From contig CAWFFB010000016.1 in the NCBI GenBank assembly GCA_963814975.1, positions 60,489 to 124,488 on the forward strand: a DNA stretch of 64,000 nt, read 5' to 3'. Positions 1 to 8,793 of the stretch are shown here, piece after piece. The position numbers were made by a program, and so were the translations under genes. Every line of letters starts with the position of its first letter. Position 1 is the first letter of the stretch. This DNA comes from CAVUXJ01 sp963814975 (GTDB lineage: Bacteria > Acidobacteriota > Vicinamibacteria > Vicinamibacterales > CAVVIG01). The notes under the pieces are model-generated. The model was not told the DNA's origin and did no database searches. It saw only the letters and a program-made list of their open reading frames with translations.

Positions 1-447
1 ACCATCGTCAATCGCGCGGCATCGCTCGGTTGCCTGTTCCACGAGTCGTTCGACCAGTCGGGGCGAGGGACCGTTTTGATTCCCCTCCGACGTCACCGAC
101 GCGTTTTCGACCGCGCTCAGGATGGCGGTTTGCAGCGAGGGATCACTTTCTTCGAGGTACAAGGCCACCTGCGAATCGGTGACGCGCCGGCGCATCGGCT
201 TGACCAGACCGAAGTACACCAGGCCGCCGAAGGCGAGGAGAGCGACCACGCGAAACGCGATGATGGAGGCGGCGGTGAACTTGAGCATCTCGAGGCCGGC
301 GGCCGACGACATGAGCGCGAGCAGCGTCCCGGCGACGACGATGACGGCACCGCGGATCGCCCGCTTCAAACGCCAGCGGTTTCGAACCCGGTGAATGACC
401 TCGACGAGCTCGCGGCGACGGTCGGCTCCACGGAATCCGTCAGACAT
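1..447 (-). CDS. Membrane protein, DUF4175-like N-terminus (partial at window edge)
   Basis: The reading frame opens with ATG at 447 and runs off the left edge, giving 149 residues with no stop. The start reads MSDGFRGADRRREL. A basic amphipathic stretch is followed by two hydrophobic segments at about residues 30-48 and 58-80, then a soluble region rich in acidic and polar residues. This matches the start of the large two-helix membrane proteins (DUF4175-like) that sit at the end of MoxR/DUF58/BatA operons. The assignment rests mainly on context. It begins 39 bases after the stop of the BatA-like gene, on the same strand, so it is probably the last visible gene of the operon. Function is unknown. 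Confidence 0.55.
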   Translation of the reverse strand, partial: MSDGFRGADRRRELVEVIHRVRNRWRLKRAIRGAVIVVAGTLLALMSSAAGLEMLKFTAASIIAFRVVALLAFGGLVYFGLVKPMRRRVTDSQVALYLEESDPSLQTAILSAVENASVTSEGNQNGPSPRLVERLVEQATERCRAIDDG

Positions 448-486
448 GTCGATCTTCTCCCTGAGCCAAGAATACACCTGGGGGTG

Positions 487-2532
487 CTATAAGAAGCGCT
501 CTTTTCGCGACAAGGTATTCGAAACGGTCATCTCGGCCGCGAGCAGCAACACCCCCGCGACCAGCAAGTACCACCAAAGCGCCTGGCGGCGTTCGGCCTC
601 CTCGACCGTAAGTTCCGTGGGCGCCGTCTGGCTCGACGCCATGGCCGCGCGGCCGGTGACCGCAGCGACAAGTTCCTGCGGGTCCATGGGCGTCAAATCG
701 GATTCCGCCGGATCGAGATTGACCGCAATCCGATCAGGGCGTGCCGATGGGCCCGACCCGGATCGGATCTCGTAGGTGCCCTGCTCGTTCAGCTCCAGGA
801 GGCCAGGCTCACTCGAGGGAACGCGGATGCGTTCGTCCGCCGGCGTGACCACCACGCGATCGGCGCGGCTCTTCAAGAGGGTGGAGAGATCGACCACCTG
901 GCCGACGGTCCGCCACGAAGCCGGCTGCTCGTAGCGCGCGAGGTAGCGCACGATCTGATGGACGAAGGGCAGGTACACCGGTTTGAGCGCGAAGCTGTTC
1001 CAGGAGTTGTCGAGCGTCGTGCTCCACGCGATCACGCGGCCGGTCCCGACACGTCGCTCCGCCGCCGCCACCGCGCCGTCGTCGAACCGGGCAAGCACGC
1101 GATCCTCGGGCCCCGTCTCGAGGGCGCGATACCGCAGAATCGGCGCCGAGGCGAAGTCCCCGCTGCGCGGCGCCTTGAAGATCTCAAACACGGGGTGGCT
1201 GTGGTCGATGTACCCGAGCGTCCCGCCGCGGCCGCCGGTGCGATCGACCGTCGCGCCCAGCTTCCCGGGCAGCAAGCCGGCTTCGCTCGCCGGCCATGTC
1301 CTCTTCTCCCCGAACACGACCAGGAGGCCGCCGCCGCGCTCGACGAACCGCTTGAGCACGCCGCCGGACACGCCCGGCGGGACGATCACGTCGTTGAGGA
1401 TGACGACGGCGTGCGCGTCGATCGCCGCCGGGGTCACGCGAGCCGCGGGCAGGACGTCCACGCGAAATGCAGGCGCGTTGCCGATGCCGAGCGCCCTCGA
1501 GAGATAGAAACTCGAGTTGCTGCGATCGCCGCTGTCGATGATGAGCACGGAGACGGCCGGGCTCGGCGTGAGCACGAAATGGAAGGCATTATCAGCCGGA
1601 AGAACGTCGGACCCAGCGCGCACGACGCCGCGCACCACCGGCTCGGCGAGGGTGAACTGGCTGAACGCGACCGATCCCGAGGCGTTCGGGCCGATCGTCA
1701 GGGCCTGCTTTTCGATCTCGTGACCTTCCACCTCGAGCGACACCGGCACCGCTGTGGCCGCGTCGGCGCCGCGGTTCGTCACCCCGGCGGTGACGGTGAT
1801 TCGCTCCTGGCCGGAAAACGAGGCGCGGGAAAAGGTCACCGACGGCACGGAGAGATTCGCGGTCTTGGCGGTCGCGATCGGCACCGGGGTGAGCGTCATC
1901 CCCTCGCCGAAATGGACGTCCTCGGCGCCGCTCCAGCCCGCGCGCTGGAAGTCTGAGATAAGAATCGCCTCGCGGCGCGGCAGCGTCGACCGCATCAGAA
2001 TGCTCTCGGCGAGCTTCAGCGCCGGACCGTAGCGCGTCGCGCCGGAGGTGACGCGCGCGCCAGTGACCGCCGCTTCCAGGCGCCCGCGATCTCCTGTGGC
2101 GCGGACCTGTTCCTCGGCGTTGCGTCCAAACAGCACGATGGTGGCTTTGTCGTTGGACCCGAGGGACCTGATCGCCTCAATCGCGCGGTCGCGGGCCTGC
2201 GGCCAGTGATTGCCGTAGCCCATGCTCGCGGATTGATCGATCAACAGGACAACCTCGCGATCCCCGCTCGCCGCGGCCGCGGCGGCCGCGCCCTGCGGGA
2301 GAAACGGCCGCGTGAACGCCGCCACGATGAGGGCGATGGCGGCGGCTCGCATGATCAGCAGGAACCAGTGCCGGATCCGGCGCCGGCGGACGGACTGGTA
2401 GGGAATCCGGCGCACGAACATGAGCGAGGGAAACTCGATCACCCGTTTCCGCTCGCGCTGGATCAGATGCACGAGCACCGGGACGGCAATCGCCGCGAGG
2501 CCAACGAAGAACAAGGGGCTGAGAAATGACAT
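487..2532 (-). CDS. BatA-like vWA domain membrane protein
   Basis: A 681-residue protein. The N-terminus has the aerotolerance-regulator (BatA) signature: a hydrophobic segment at residues 5-25, then a basic stretch containing FPSLMFVRRIP and a second membrane segment at 55-78. A von Willebrand factor A domain follows with an intact metal-binding DxSxS site (DQSAS, 99-103). The middle region (about 320-480) resembles the class I amidotransferase-like fold often fused in this family, including the run RGGGLLVVFGEK. A last helix lies at about 652-675, followed by a basic tail. Such proteins are thought to work with MoxR ATPases in envelope quality control or metal-protein assembly. It lies 78 bases after the DUF58 gene on the same strand. 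Confidence 0.85.
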   Translation of the reverse strand: MSFLSPLFFVGLAAIAVPVLVHLIQRERKRVIEFPSLMFVRRIPYQSVRRRRIRHWFLLIMRAAAIALIVAAFTRPFLPQGAAAAAAASGDREVVLLIDQSASMGYGNHWPQARDRAIEAIRSLGSNDKATIVLFGRNAEEQVRATGDRGRLEAAVTGARVTSGATRYGPALKLAESILMRSTLPRREAILISDFQRAGWSGAEDVHFGEGMTLTPVPIATAKTANLSVPSVTFSRASFSGQERITVTAGVTNRGADAATAVPVSLEVEGHEIEKQALTIGPNASGSVAFSQFTLAEPVVRGVVRAGSDVLPADNAFHFVLTPSPAVSVLIIDSGDRSNSSFYLSRALGIGNAPAFRVDVLPAARVTPAAIDAHAVVILNDVIVPPGVSGGVLKRFVERGGGLLVVFGEKRTWPASEAGLLPGKLGATVDRTGGRGGTLGYIDHSHPVFEIFKAPRSGDFASAPILRYRALETGPEDRVLARFDDGAVAAAERRVGTGRVIAWSTTLDNSWNSFALKPVYLPFVHQIVRYLARYEQPASWRTVGQVVDLSTLLKSRADRVVVTPADERIRVPSSEPGLLELNEQGTYEIRSGSGPSARPDRIAVNLDPAESDLTPMDPQELVAAVTGRAAMASSQTAPTELTVEEAERRQALWWYLLVAGVLLLAAEMTVSNTLSRKERFL

Positions 2533-2610
2533 TGGCTTTTTGGCCCCGGCTTCAGGCTTCGGACCTCATAGGCGCAATCGTGCCCAGAGCCAGAACCCCA
2601 AGCCTACAGC

Positions 2611-3525
2611 CTACCTGACCCGCATCAACTTCTCCCGGCTCGAGAGATAACTGAAGAGCGCGCGGTCGAGCGGCTCCGAGGTGTTGAGCAGGGCGTAGTC
2701 GATTCGATGCTCGGAAAACTTCGTGCTGAGCGCGTTGATGTGTTCCTGGACGAGCGACCGGTACTGCGCCTGGAACGATTGCGGCACCACGGGCATCTGC
2801 TCGCGGCTCTCCAGATCCTCGTAGCTGGACGCGTCGTCATAGGCGAAATCGATCTCCTGGGGATCGAGCACGTGAAACACGATCAGGTCGTTGCCGAGGA
2901 ACCGCAGCGGCTTGATCGCTTCGAGGATCGCGTCGGGTTCGTCGTAGAAATCCGAGATCAGCAGCAGGATCCCCCGCCGCTTGAAGTGCTCGGCCATCTT
3001 CTGCAGCGGAGCGGTCAGATGCCCCGGCCGCTCGGCCTTTGCCCGATCCAGCGTGTGGAGCACGACGTTGAAGTGCTTCGCCGAGGGCGGCACGTAGGTC
3101 ACGATGTCGGTGTCGAAGGTGATGACGCCGACGCGATCCCGCTGGCGATGCGCGAGATATGCAAGGCAGGCGGCGAGAAACGAGCCGTACTCGAGCTTCG
3201 ACACGCCGCGGCTCGCAAAACTCATCGACCGCGACACATCGAACAGGATCGTGAAGTTCGTGTTGGTGTCGGCGTCATACTGTTTGACGTAATAGCGGTC
3301 GGTCCGCGCGTACAGACGCCAGTCCACGCGCCGGATGTCGTCGCCGGCGACGTAGCCCCTGTGCTCGGCGAAGTCGATGGACGCCCCGAAGAAGGGCGCG
3401 CGGTGCAGGCCGTTGATGAACCCGTCCACCACCGTCCGCGCGAGCAGTTCGAGGTTCCCGATCCGGGCCAGGATCTTCGGGTCGACGAACCGGGCGCCGG
3501 GGATGGCCGTCGCTGCAGTGGTCAT
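2611..3525 (-). CDS. DUF58 domain-containing protein
   Basis: A 304-residue soluble protein. It carries the DUF58 core motif (GDDIRRVDWRLYARTD, about 61-76) and immediately after it a vWA-type metal site, DVSRSMS (96-102). DUF58 proteins are constant partners of MoxR ATPases, and the vWA-like half is the presumed interaction or metal-binding surface. The gene starts 9 bases after the moxR stop, so the two are very likely co-translated. Length and motifs are typical of the family and no defects are visible. The precise client is unknown. Confidence 0.9.
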   Translation of the reverse strand: MTTAATAIPGARFVDPKILARIGNLELLARTVVDGFINGLHRAPFFGASIDFAEHRGYVAGDDIRRVDWRLYARTDRYYVKQYDADTNTNFTILFDVSRSMSFASRGVSKLEYGSFLAACLAYLAHRQRDRVGVITFDTDIVTYVPPSAKHFNVVLHTLDRAKAERPGHLTAPLQKMAEHFKRRGILLLISDFYDEPDAILEAIKPLRFLGNDLIVFHVLDPQEIDFAYDDASSYEDLESREQMPVVPQSFQAQYRSLVQEHINALSTKFSEHRIDYALLNTSEPLDRALFSYLSSREKLMRVR

Positions 3526-3534
3526 GGCCTGGCG

Positions 3535-4566
3535 CTACATTCCTGATGCCGGGACCGGCACGCGCTCGAGCAACTCGTCGATAATCGTGTCGGTGATGAC
3601 CCCCTCCGACTCCGCCCGGAAGTTGGTCAGCACGCGATGCCGCAGCACCGGGTGGGCCACGGCGCGAATGTCCTCGAAGCTCACGTGGTAACGGCCGCTG
3701 CACAGCGCTCGCGCCTTCGCGCCGAGCACCAGGAACTGCGCGGCCCTGACGCTGGCCCCGAACGCGACCCATTTCTTCACCGACTCGGGGGCCTGCGGTG
3801 ACTTCGGCCGGCTGGTGCGCGTCAGCGAGAGCGCGTATCGCAGCACGGCGTCGGCGATGGGCACGCGGCGCACCAGACGCTGGAACGCGATCAGATCGGC
3901 CCCCGACACGGGGCGCGTAAAGTGGGGATCGATGATCGCCGTCGTCGCGCGCACGACCTCGAGCTCCTCGTGCTCCGGCGGATGGTCGATGACGATGTGG
4001 AACATGAAGCGATCGAGCTGCGCCTCCGGCAGGGGATACGTGCCCTCAAGCTCGATCGGGTTCTGGGTGGCGAACACGTAGAACGGCTCCTCGAGGGTGT
4101 AGGTGCGCCCCTGAATGGTGACGCGGTGCTCCTGCATCGCCTCGAGCAATGCCGACTGGGTCTTCGGCGGCGTCCGGTTGATCTCGTCGGCGAGCACGAT
4201 GTTGCTGAAGATCGGGCCGGGTGCGAAGACCATCTGCCGCCGGCCGGTGGTCGTATCCTCCTGGATGATGTCGGTGCCGGTGATGTCGGACGGCATCAGG
4301 TCGGGTGTGAACTGAATGCGCGTGAACTTCAGCTCGAGCACCTGCGCCAGGGTCTGGACGAGCAAGGTCTTGGCCAGGCCCGGCACCCCGACGATCAGGC
4401 TGTTGCCGCCGACGAACAGCGTTTGCAGGACGAGCTCGATCACATCGGCCTGCCCGATGATGCGCTTCTGCAGCTCGGCGATCACCTCTTTGCGGCCGGC
4501 ATTCATCCTGTCGGCCAATGCGATATCGTCGGCCGAGTCCAAATCCACGGAATCCTGATGTGCCAC
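3535..4566 (-). CDS. MoxR family AAA+ ATPase
   Basis: A 343-residue AAA+ ATPase. Walker A is GVPGLAKT (60-67, the GxxGxxKT form usual in MoxR). Walker B is IVLADEINR (about 128-136), with PKTQSALLEAMQE just after it and the sensor 1 segment FYVFATQNPIE. MoxR proteins act as chaperone-like ATPases for maturation of metalloproteins or envelope complexes, together with vWA partners. Here the DUF58 and BatA-like genes follow directly. The gene begins 90 bases after the DUF4159 stop, with a purine-rich ggagaggg upstream of the ATG. Confidence 0.93.
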   Translation of the reverse strand: MAHQDSVDLDSADDIALADRMNAGRKEVIAELQKRIIGQADVIELVLQTLFVGGNSLIVGVPGLAKTLLVQTLAQVLELKFTRIQFTPDLMPSDITGTDIIQEDTTTGRRQMVFAPGPIFSNIVLADEINRTPPKTQSALLEAMQEHRVTIQGRTYTLEEPFYVFATQNPIELEGTYPLPEAQLDRFMFHIVIDHPPEHEELEVVRATTAIIDPHFTRPVSGADLIAFQRLVRRVPIADAVLRYALSLTRTSRPKSPQAPESVKKWVAFGASVRAAQFLVLGAKARALCSGRYHVSFEDIRAVAHPVLRHRVLTNFRAESEGVITDTIIDELLERVPVPASGM

Positions 4567-4656
4567 GGTTCCCTCTCCTTAGCGGACGATAGCTCTCGCC
4601 TTTCAGTTCTCAGCGTTCAGCCCGTCAGCGAGCTGAGAGACAAGAGCTGACAGCTA

Positions 4657-5406
4657 TCAATGCGTCATGCCGTACAGGATGTAGTTGACGCCGAGCTTGT
4701 AGGCTTCGTTCGTCTCCCAGATCGGGCGAAGGCTGCGCCCGCTCTCCTCCCAGTATTCCGAGATGTCAGTGTTGAAGTTAATCATCGCCATCATACGTTT
4801 GGTCGGATCGTTGTGCTCGAAGACGGCGCGCAAGACCGGCCGGCCGACGTCGTAGTGCTGCGGCAGGATATCAAAGGACGTGATTTCAAAGAACGAATGA
4901 AAAATCTGGTGCGACACGTCGAGATCGACGAACCGTGCCTCCGGCAGCACACGGTGGAACGCCTCCTCGAACGCGCCCCAGCCACCGCGCGACTCCGCAA
5001 AATCGTCGAAGATCACGAACCCGCCCTTCAGCAGGTACGCACGAAACGACGCGGCCTCGGCCTCGGTCGGCTCCCAGAAGCCGGCTTCGGCCATGTAGGC
5101 GATCGGATGCTTGAACAGCTCGGGATCGTCGAGGCCCAGGATGCTCGTCTCCGCCGTTTTCGGCGCGAGGTAACTCACCTCTGCGAGGATCTTCATGAAG
5201 TTGCGCTCGCCGTCCGGGTAGTCGTGCGACCAGGGAATGCCCTGCGACACGAACCGGGTTTCCGGGCCGTATCGCAGGCGAACGAACGTGAACTGCCCGT
5301 CGTACCTGGGATTCGGCAGGATTGGCGTCCCGAATCGCCATCCCTGCGCGAAAACCGCCGCAGCGCCGGCCACCAGGACCAGCGCGACGACGAGCGTCCG
5401 CCTCAT
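4657..5406 (-). CDS. DUF4159 secreted protein
   Basis: A 249-residue protein with a clear signal peptide (MRRTLVVALVLVAG..., cleavage near residue 20 after VFA). The body has the DUF4159 hallmarks: RLRYGPE near the N-terminus, HPIAYMAEAGFWEPTEAE, FRAYLLKGGFVIFDDF, and a C-terminal MINFNTDISEYWE block. The fold is amidotransferase-like. The biochemical role is unknown, but the family is consistently linked to MoxR/vWA operons. Its ATG overlaps the stop of the upstream caspase-fold gene by 4 bases, which implies translational coupling. A paralogue lies at 13125-13964. Confidence 0.9.
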   Translation of the reverse strand: MRRTLVVALVLVAGAAAVFAQGWRFGTPILPNPRYDGQFTFVRLRYGPETRFVSQGIPWSHDYPDGERNFMKILAEVSYLAPKTAETSILGLDDPELFKHPIAYMAEAGFWEPTEAEAASFRAYLLKGGFVIFDDFAESRGGWGAFEEAFHRVLPEARFVDLDVSHQIFHSFFEITSFDILPQHYDVGRPVLRAVFEHNDPTKRMMAMINFNTDISEYWEESGRSLRPIWETNEAYKLGVNYILYGMTH

Positions 5407-6365
5407 TTCTTGGCCTCGAGCTCCCGAATGATCTTCGTCTTGAGGGCCAGGTTCGTCAGGAGTGCTTCGAGCTCCCGCTCGTACCGCGCCGCATCCATGC
5501 TGTCTTTCCGCAGCCGCAGCTCGGCGACCTGGCGCTCGAGCGCGTCCCTCTCATCGAGGAGCGCGCGGAGCTTCGGATCCGCCGTGGCGACCGCGGCGGC
5601 CCGCGACGCGCGCGGCGCCAGAAACAGCATCGCCGCCAGCTTTCCCTCACTCCCGTCGTCGAGCACCGCGTGCTCGGTCAGAATGTGCCCGCCCTGCTCG
5701 TACGATGCCACCACCTTCGTGCGCGCGTAGTCGAAGGCTTCGAGCGCCGAGACGCGGCCGTTCCGGTCGCGGTCGGCGGCCTCATCCCGGAAGGCCTCGA
5801 CAAAATATGCCGGGAACCGCGTCTCGTTGCGTTCGCCGCCGGTCTTCGTCGCCGTGACGATGATGCGCCCGGGACCGGCGAGCGGCTGCACGAAGGCACC
5901 GCTCGAGCTGGCGGTGTTGACGAACACCACACGCTGCGCGGCGAGCCCGTCCAGCAGCTTTGCGTAATCGGCGACGGCGAGATCCGGCCCCGGTAGATTG
6001 AACGCGCCGATGCGGCCGTCGAAGCTGCCGTGCCCAATCAACACGATGAACACCTCGTCGTTCGGCTTGGCCCGCGCGGCCACGGCGGTGAAAGCCTTCG
6101 CGACGTTGTCCTTCGTCGAGCGTCCGCGAATGTGCGCGGGGTCCTGCTCCGGCTTGTCCGAAAGATACGCGACATCGGCGTCGGGGACGCCGAACCGCTT
6201 CGCCGCGTCGACAACCGCCATCGCCCACTTGTGAAACTGCGCGACGTGCTCCTCGTCGCCGGCGACACCTGTAATAACGATCAGATGCGGGTCCTGGGCG
6301 GCGGCAGGGAGCGCCACCCCCATCGCCCAACAGAGCACTGCAGCCGCAAGGACGCGCCTGCTCAT
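5403..6365 (-). CDS. Secreted caspase/C13-fold protein with Ser in place of catalytic Cys
   Basis: The chosen start is the ATG at 6365, because it begins a good signal peptide (MSRRVLAAAVLCWAMG..., ending AAAQ at 24) and overlaps the upstream stop by 4 bases. An earlier ATG at 6446 lies inside the upstream gene. The protein has 320 residues. A His-containing motif IGHGSF (His112) and a downstream FVNTASSSGAF (about 148-158) match the catalytic His and Cys positions of clan CD peptidases. The Cys position appears to be Ser. An EF-hand-like loop DRDRNGRVSALE lies at 198-209 and a coiled coil near the C-terminus (about 260-318). Caspase-like fold is inferred from motif spacing. The protein may be inactive or a noncanonical hydrolase. 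Confidence 0.7.
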   Translation of the reverse strand: MSRRVLAAAVLCWAMGVALPAAAQDPHLIVITGVAGDEEHVAQFHKWAMAVVDAAKRFGVPDADVAYLSDKPEQDPAHIRGRSTKDNVAKAFTAVAARAKPNDEVFIVLIGHGSFDGRIGAFNLPGPDLAVADYAKLLDGLAAQRVVFVNTASSSGAFVQPLAGPGRIIVTATKTGGERNETRFPAYFVEAFRDEAADRDRNGRVSALEAFDYARTKVVASYEQGGHILTEHAVLDDGSEGKLAAMLFLAPRASRAAAVATADPKLRALLDERDALERQVAELRLRKDSMDAARYERELEALLTNLALKTKIIRELEAKK

Positions 6366-8672
6366 GCGAGGCCCAGCTTCCGCCGCAGTCCCCACTCGGC
6401 GCCAATCAGGGCAAGGAGCAGGATCAGGATCACCGGCATGTCCCACAGCTCACGCTCTTCGACCACGGTGACACCGCGCCCGCTGTAACTGATCGCCTCG
6501 GGCAGCGCGGACGCGTCGGACGGCGTGAAAAAGTGGCCGCCTGTTTCTTCCGCCACGCGCTTGAGAAGCGAGGAGCGCATGGCGGCGTCGAAGTACTCGC
6601 CATCGCCGGCGGACGCCCGGGCGTGCAGCACGCTCGATCCGAGGTCCTGCGGCTGGCCCGACCCGCCCGATGAGCGCACCGCCGTCGCGCGCACTTCGTA
6701 TGACCCCGCTTCATCGGGCACGAAGGTGCCGTGGTATTCGCCGTCGCGGGTAACGGACCACTGCATCGGCACTTCGAACGTCTTGCCGGAGGGCGTCTTC
6801 ACCTGCGCCAGCACCTGCGCGTCGTTGACCTCGGCGAACGCCGGATCGACGACCTCGGCGGTCAGCTTCATCGGCTCCCCCGGCTCGACGCGATCGACGG
6901 CCGTCGTAATCGCCACCGGATCGGGGACGCCGTCGACGAGCCAGCGCACCAGGCGCCGCCAGAAGGTGGCGTGCGTCGTGTCGGTCACGGGCACCGTCGC
7001 GTCCATCTTCCAGTTCCAGGAATCCTGGACGGCGAAGACCAGCGACTTGCCGCGGCCGTACCGCTGGAAGGCGAGCACAACGTGATCCTGCCGACCTTCG
7101 TCGACGGCGGTGAGAAGGACGGTGGCGCCAGGCTTCACCAGACGCACGGCATTGACGGCGCTCACGGTCGGCATCTCGTTCCACTTGGCGAGAGACGCCT
7201 CCTCGGTATCCGCCAGCTTGATCACGGGATACGAGGCGCCGGCGCGCGTAGGGCGCACCGACAGATTCGGAAAGAACAAGCCGGTGGCATCGCCGCGGGT
7301 ATCTGTCGTGTCGAGCTCCACCGGCAGAACTTCCGCGACCGGCGTGCCGGCCCATCCACCCTCGGCAAACGAACGCCGGCCGCCAAGCATCAGCAGGCCG
7401 CCGCCGCGCTTGCTGACGAACTCGGCCAGCATGCGTAGCTGCTCCGGGGTGAACGATGCGGCTTCCACACTGCCGAGGATCAGCGCGCGATACCCGAACA
7501 GCTCCTCACGGGTCTTCGGAAACCCGCCCACCAGTTCGTCGGGACTGCCGACGCCGAGTCGCAGGTACTTGTCTTCGGCGGTTCGCTGCAGGATCACGAC
7601 GTCGAGGTTCTGGTCGTCGTCGACCGCGCGCCGGATGAATTTCATCTCGAAGCGCGGCTCGCCCTCCAGATAGAGCACTTTCTCCCGACGATCGCGCGAC
7701 CTCGACCAGGACGTCGCGCGTGTTGTTCTGCGTGACCTGCTCGCCTTGCTGAGCCGGCACCCGGAACCGGAACAGCCGCGCACCGGCGTCGGACGCGGTA
7801 AACGTGACGCGGACGGTCGCCGTCTCCCCGTCGGCGGGCAACTTGACCTGCTGGGAGCTGACAATCCGGCCGTCGTCTTCAACCTGCAGCGGCACGGTGA
7901 CGCCGCTGAACCCGGTGTTGACGATCGCCACGTCGACGCTGAGCGACGTGCCCTTGAGCGTCAGCCGCGGCGTCTCCACGCGACTGATCTGGATGTCGCG
8001 CGCGAACCGATCCTGGCCGACGCCGACCGGGAAGACGGGAATGGAACGCGCCTTCAATCCGGCGAGCGACTCGTCGAGCGTCTGGTCGGATGTGTCCGCG
8101 CCGTCGGTGACCATCACCAGCCCGGCGAGCGGCAGCCCCGCCAGCTCGTCGCGGGCGCGCTCGAGTGCCGGCCCGAGCCGAGACGACGTGCCTTCATACT
8201 TGAGATCGGCGGCGTTCGCCAGCCGATCGGTGGACGAGGAAAAGCGGAAGAACCGCAGGACGAAGCGCTGCGACAGCGTCCGCAGAAGCGGACTGTCGGG
8301 GTTGCCGAACTGCTGTTGGACGAAATCGGTGCGGGGCTGCCCGTCACGATCCGCGATCGTCATGCTGCGCGAGTCGTCGATCAGGATGCCGAGAAAGTTC
8401 TGCTGCGGCACCGCGGCCTTCAAGATCAGCGAGGGCCGAAGCAGGCAGAACATCAGAAGCGCGATGACCCCGAGGCGCAGGACCACCAGCGCGAGCCGGT
8501 CGCGGCGCCGGCCTTCGATCGTGAGGCCGCGGTAGGTCACCAGCGCGGCACCGGCGAGCGCCGCAAGGATGATGACGGTCGTCATCATCGTGCGCGACGC
8601 GGCGAACGCGAAGTCGCCCTGCTCGAAGACGAGCCGCGGATATTTGAAGAGGAAGTCGAACACTAGCGCCAT
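6362..8672 (-). pseudogene. vWA/glutamine-amidotransferase-like membrane protein, one frameshift
   Basis: Two overlapping frames together encode one protein of about 770 residues. The first part (from 8672) has membrane segments at about 27-45 and 60-78, then a vWA domain with a metal site IDDSRSM and the loop VMVTDGADTSD. It ends in RDVLVEV. The second frame resumes with RDRREKVLYLEGEPRFE and carries an amidotransferase-like domain (FVSKRGGGLLMLGGRRSF) and a C-terminal helix. The switch needs removal of one base in the gcgcg run at about 7693-7700. The joined protein matches the usual architecture of this operon's largest member, so the lesion may be an assembly indel. The downstream start overlaps its stop by 4 bases. 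Confidence 0.75.
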
Positions 8673-8793
8673 TCTATTGGAGGCCCACGGCCGGAGGCTA
8701 GTCCAACTTCCTCAGCGAACCGGCTGAAAAGGGCCCAGGTAAGGCCTGCCCTCCCAAATCCGGTAGGAAAAAGACAAAGGGGCGCCCTTGTCC

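Noticed and set aside
958..1956. Long plus-strand frame opposite the BatA-like gene
   Set aside because: It is a mirror of the GC-rich minus-strand gene; arginine-rich, no motif, no start signal.
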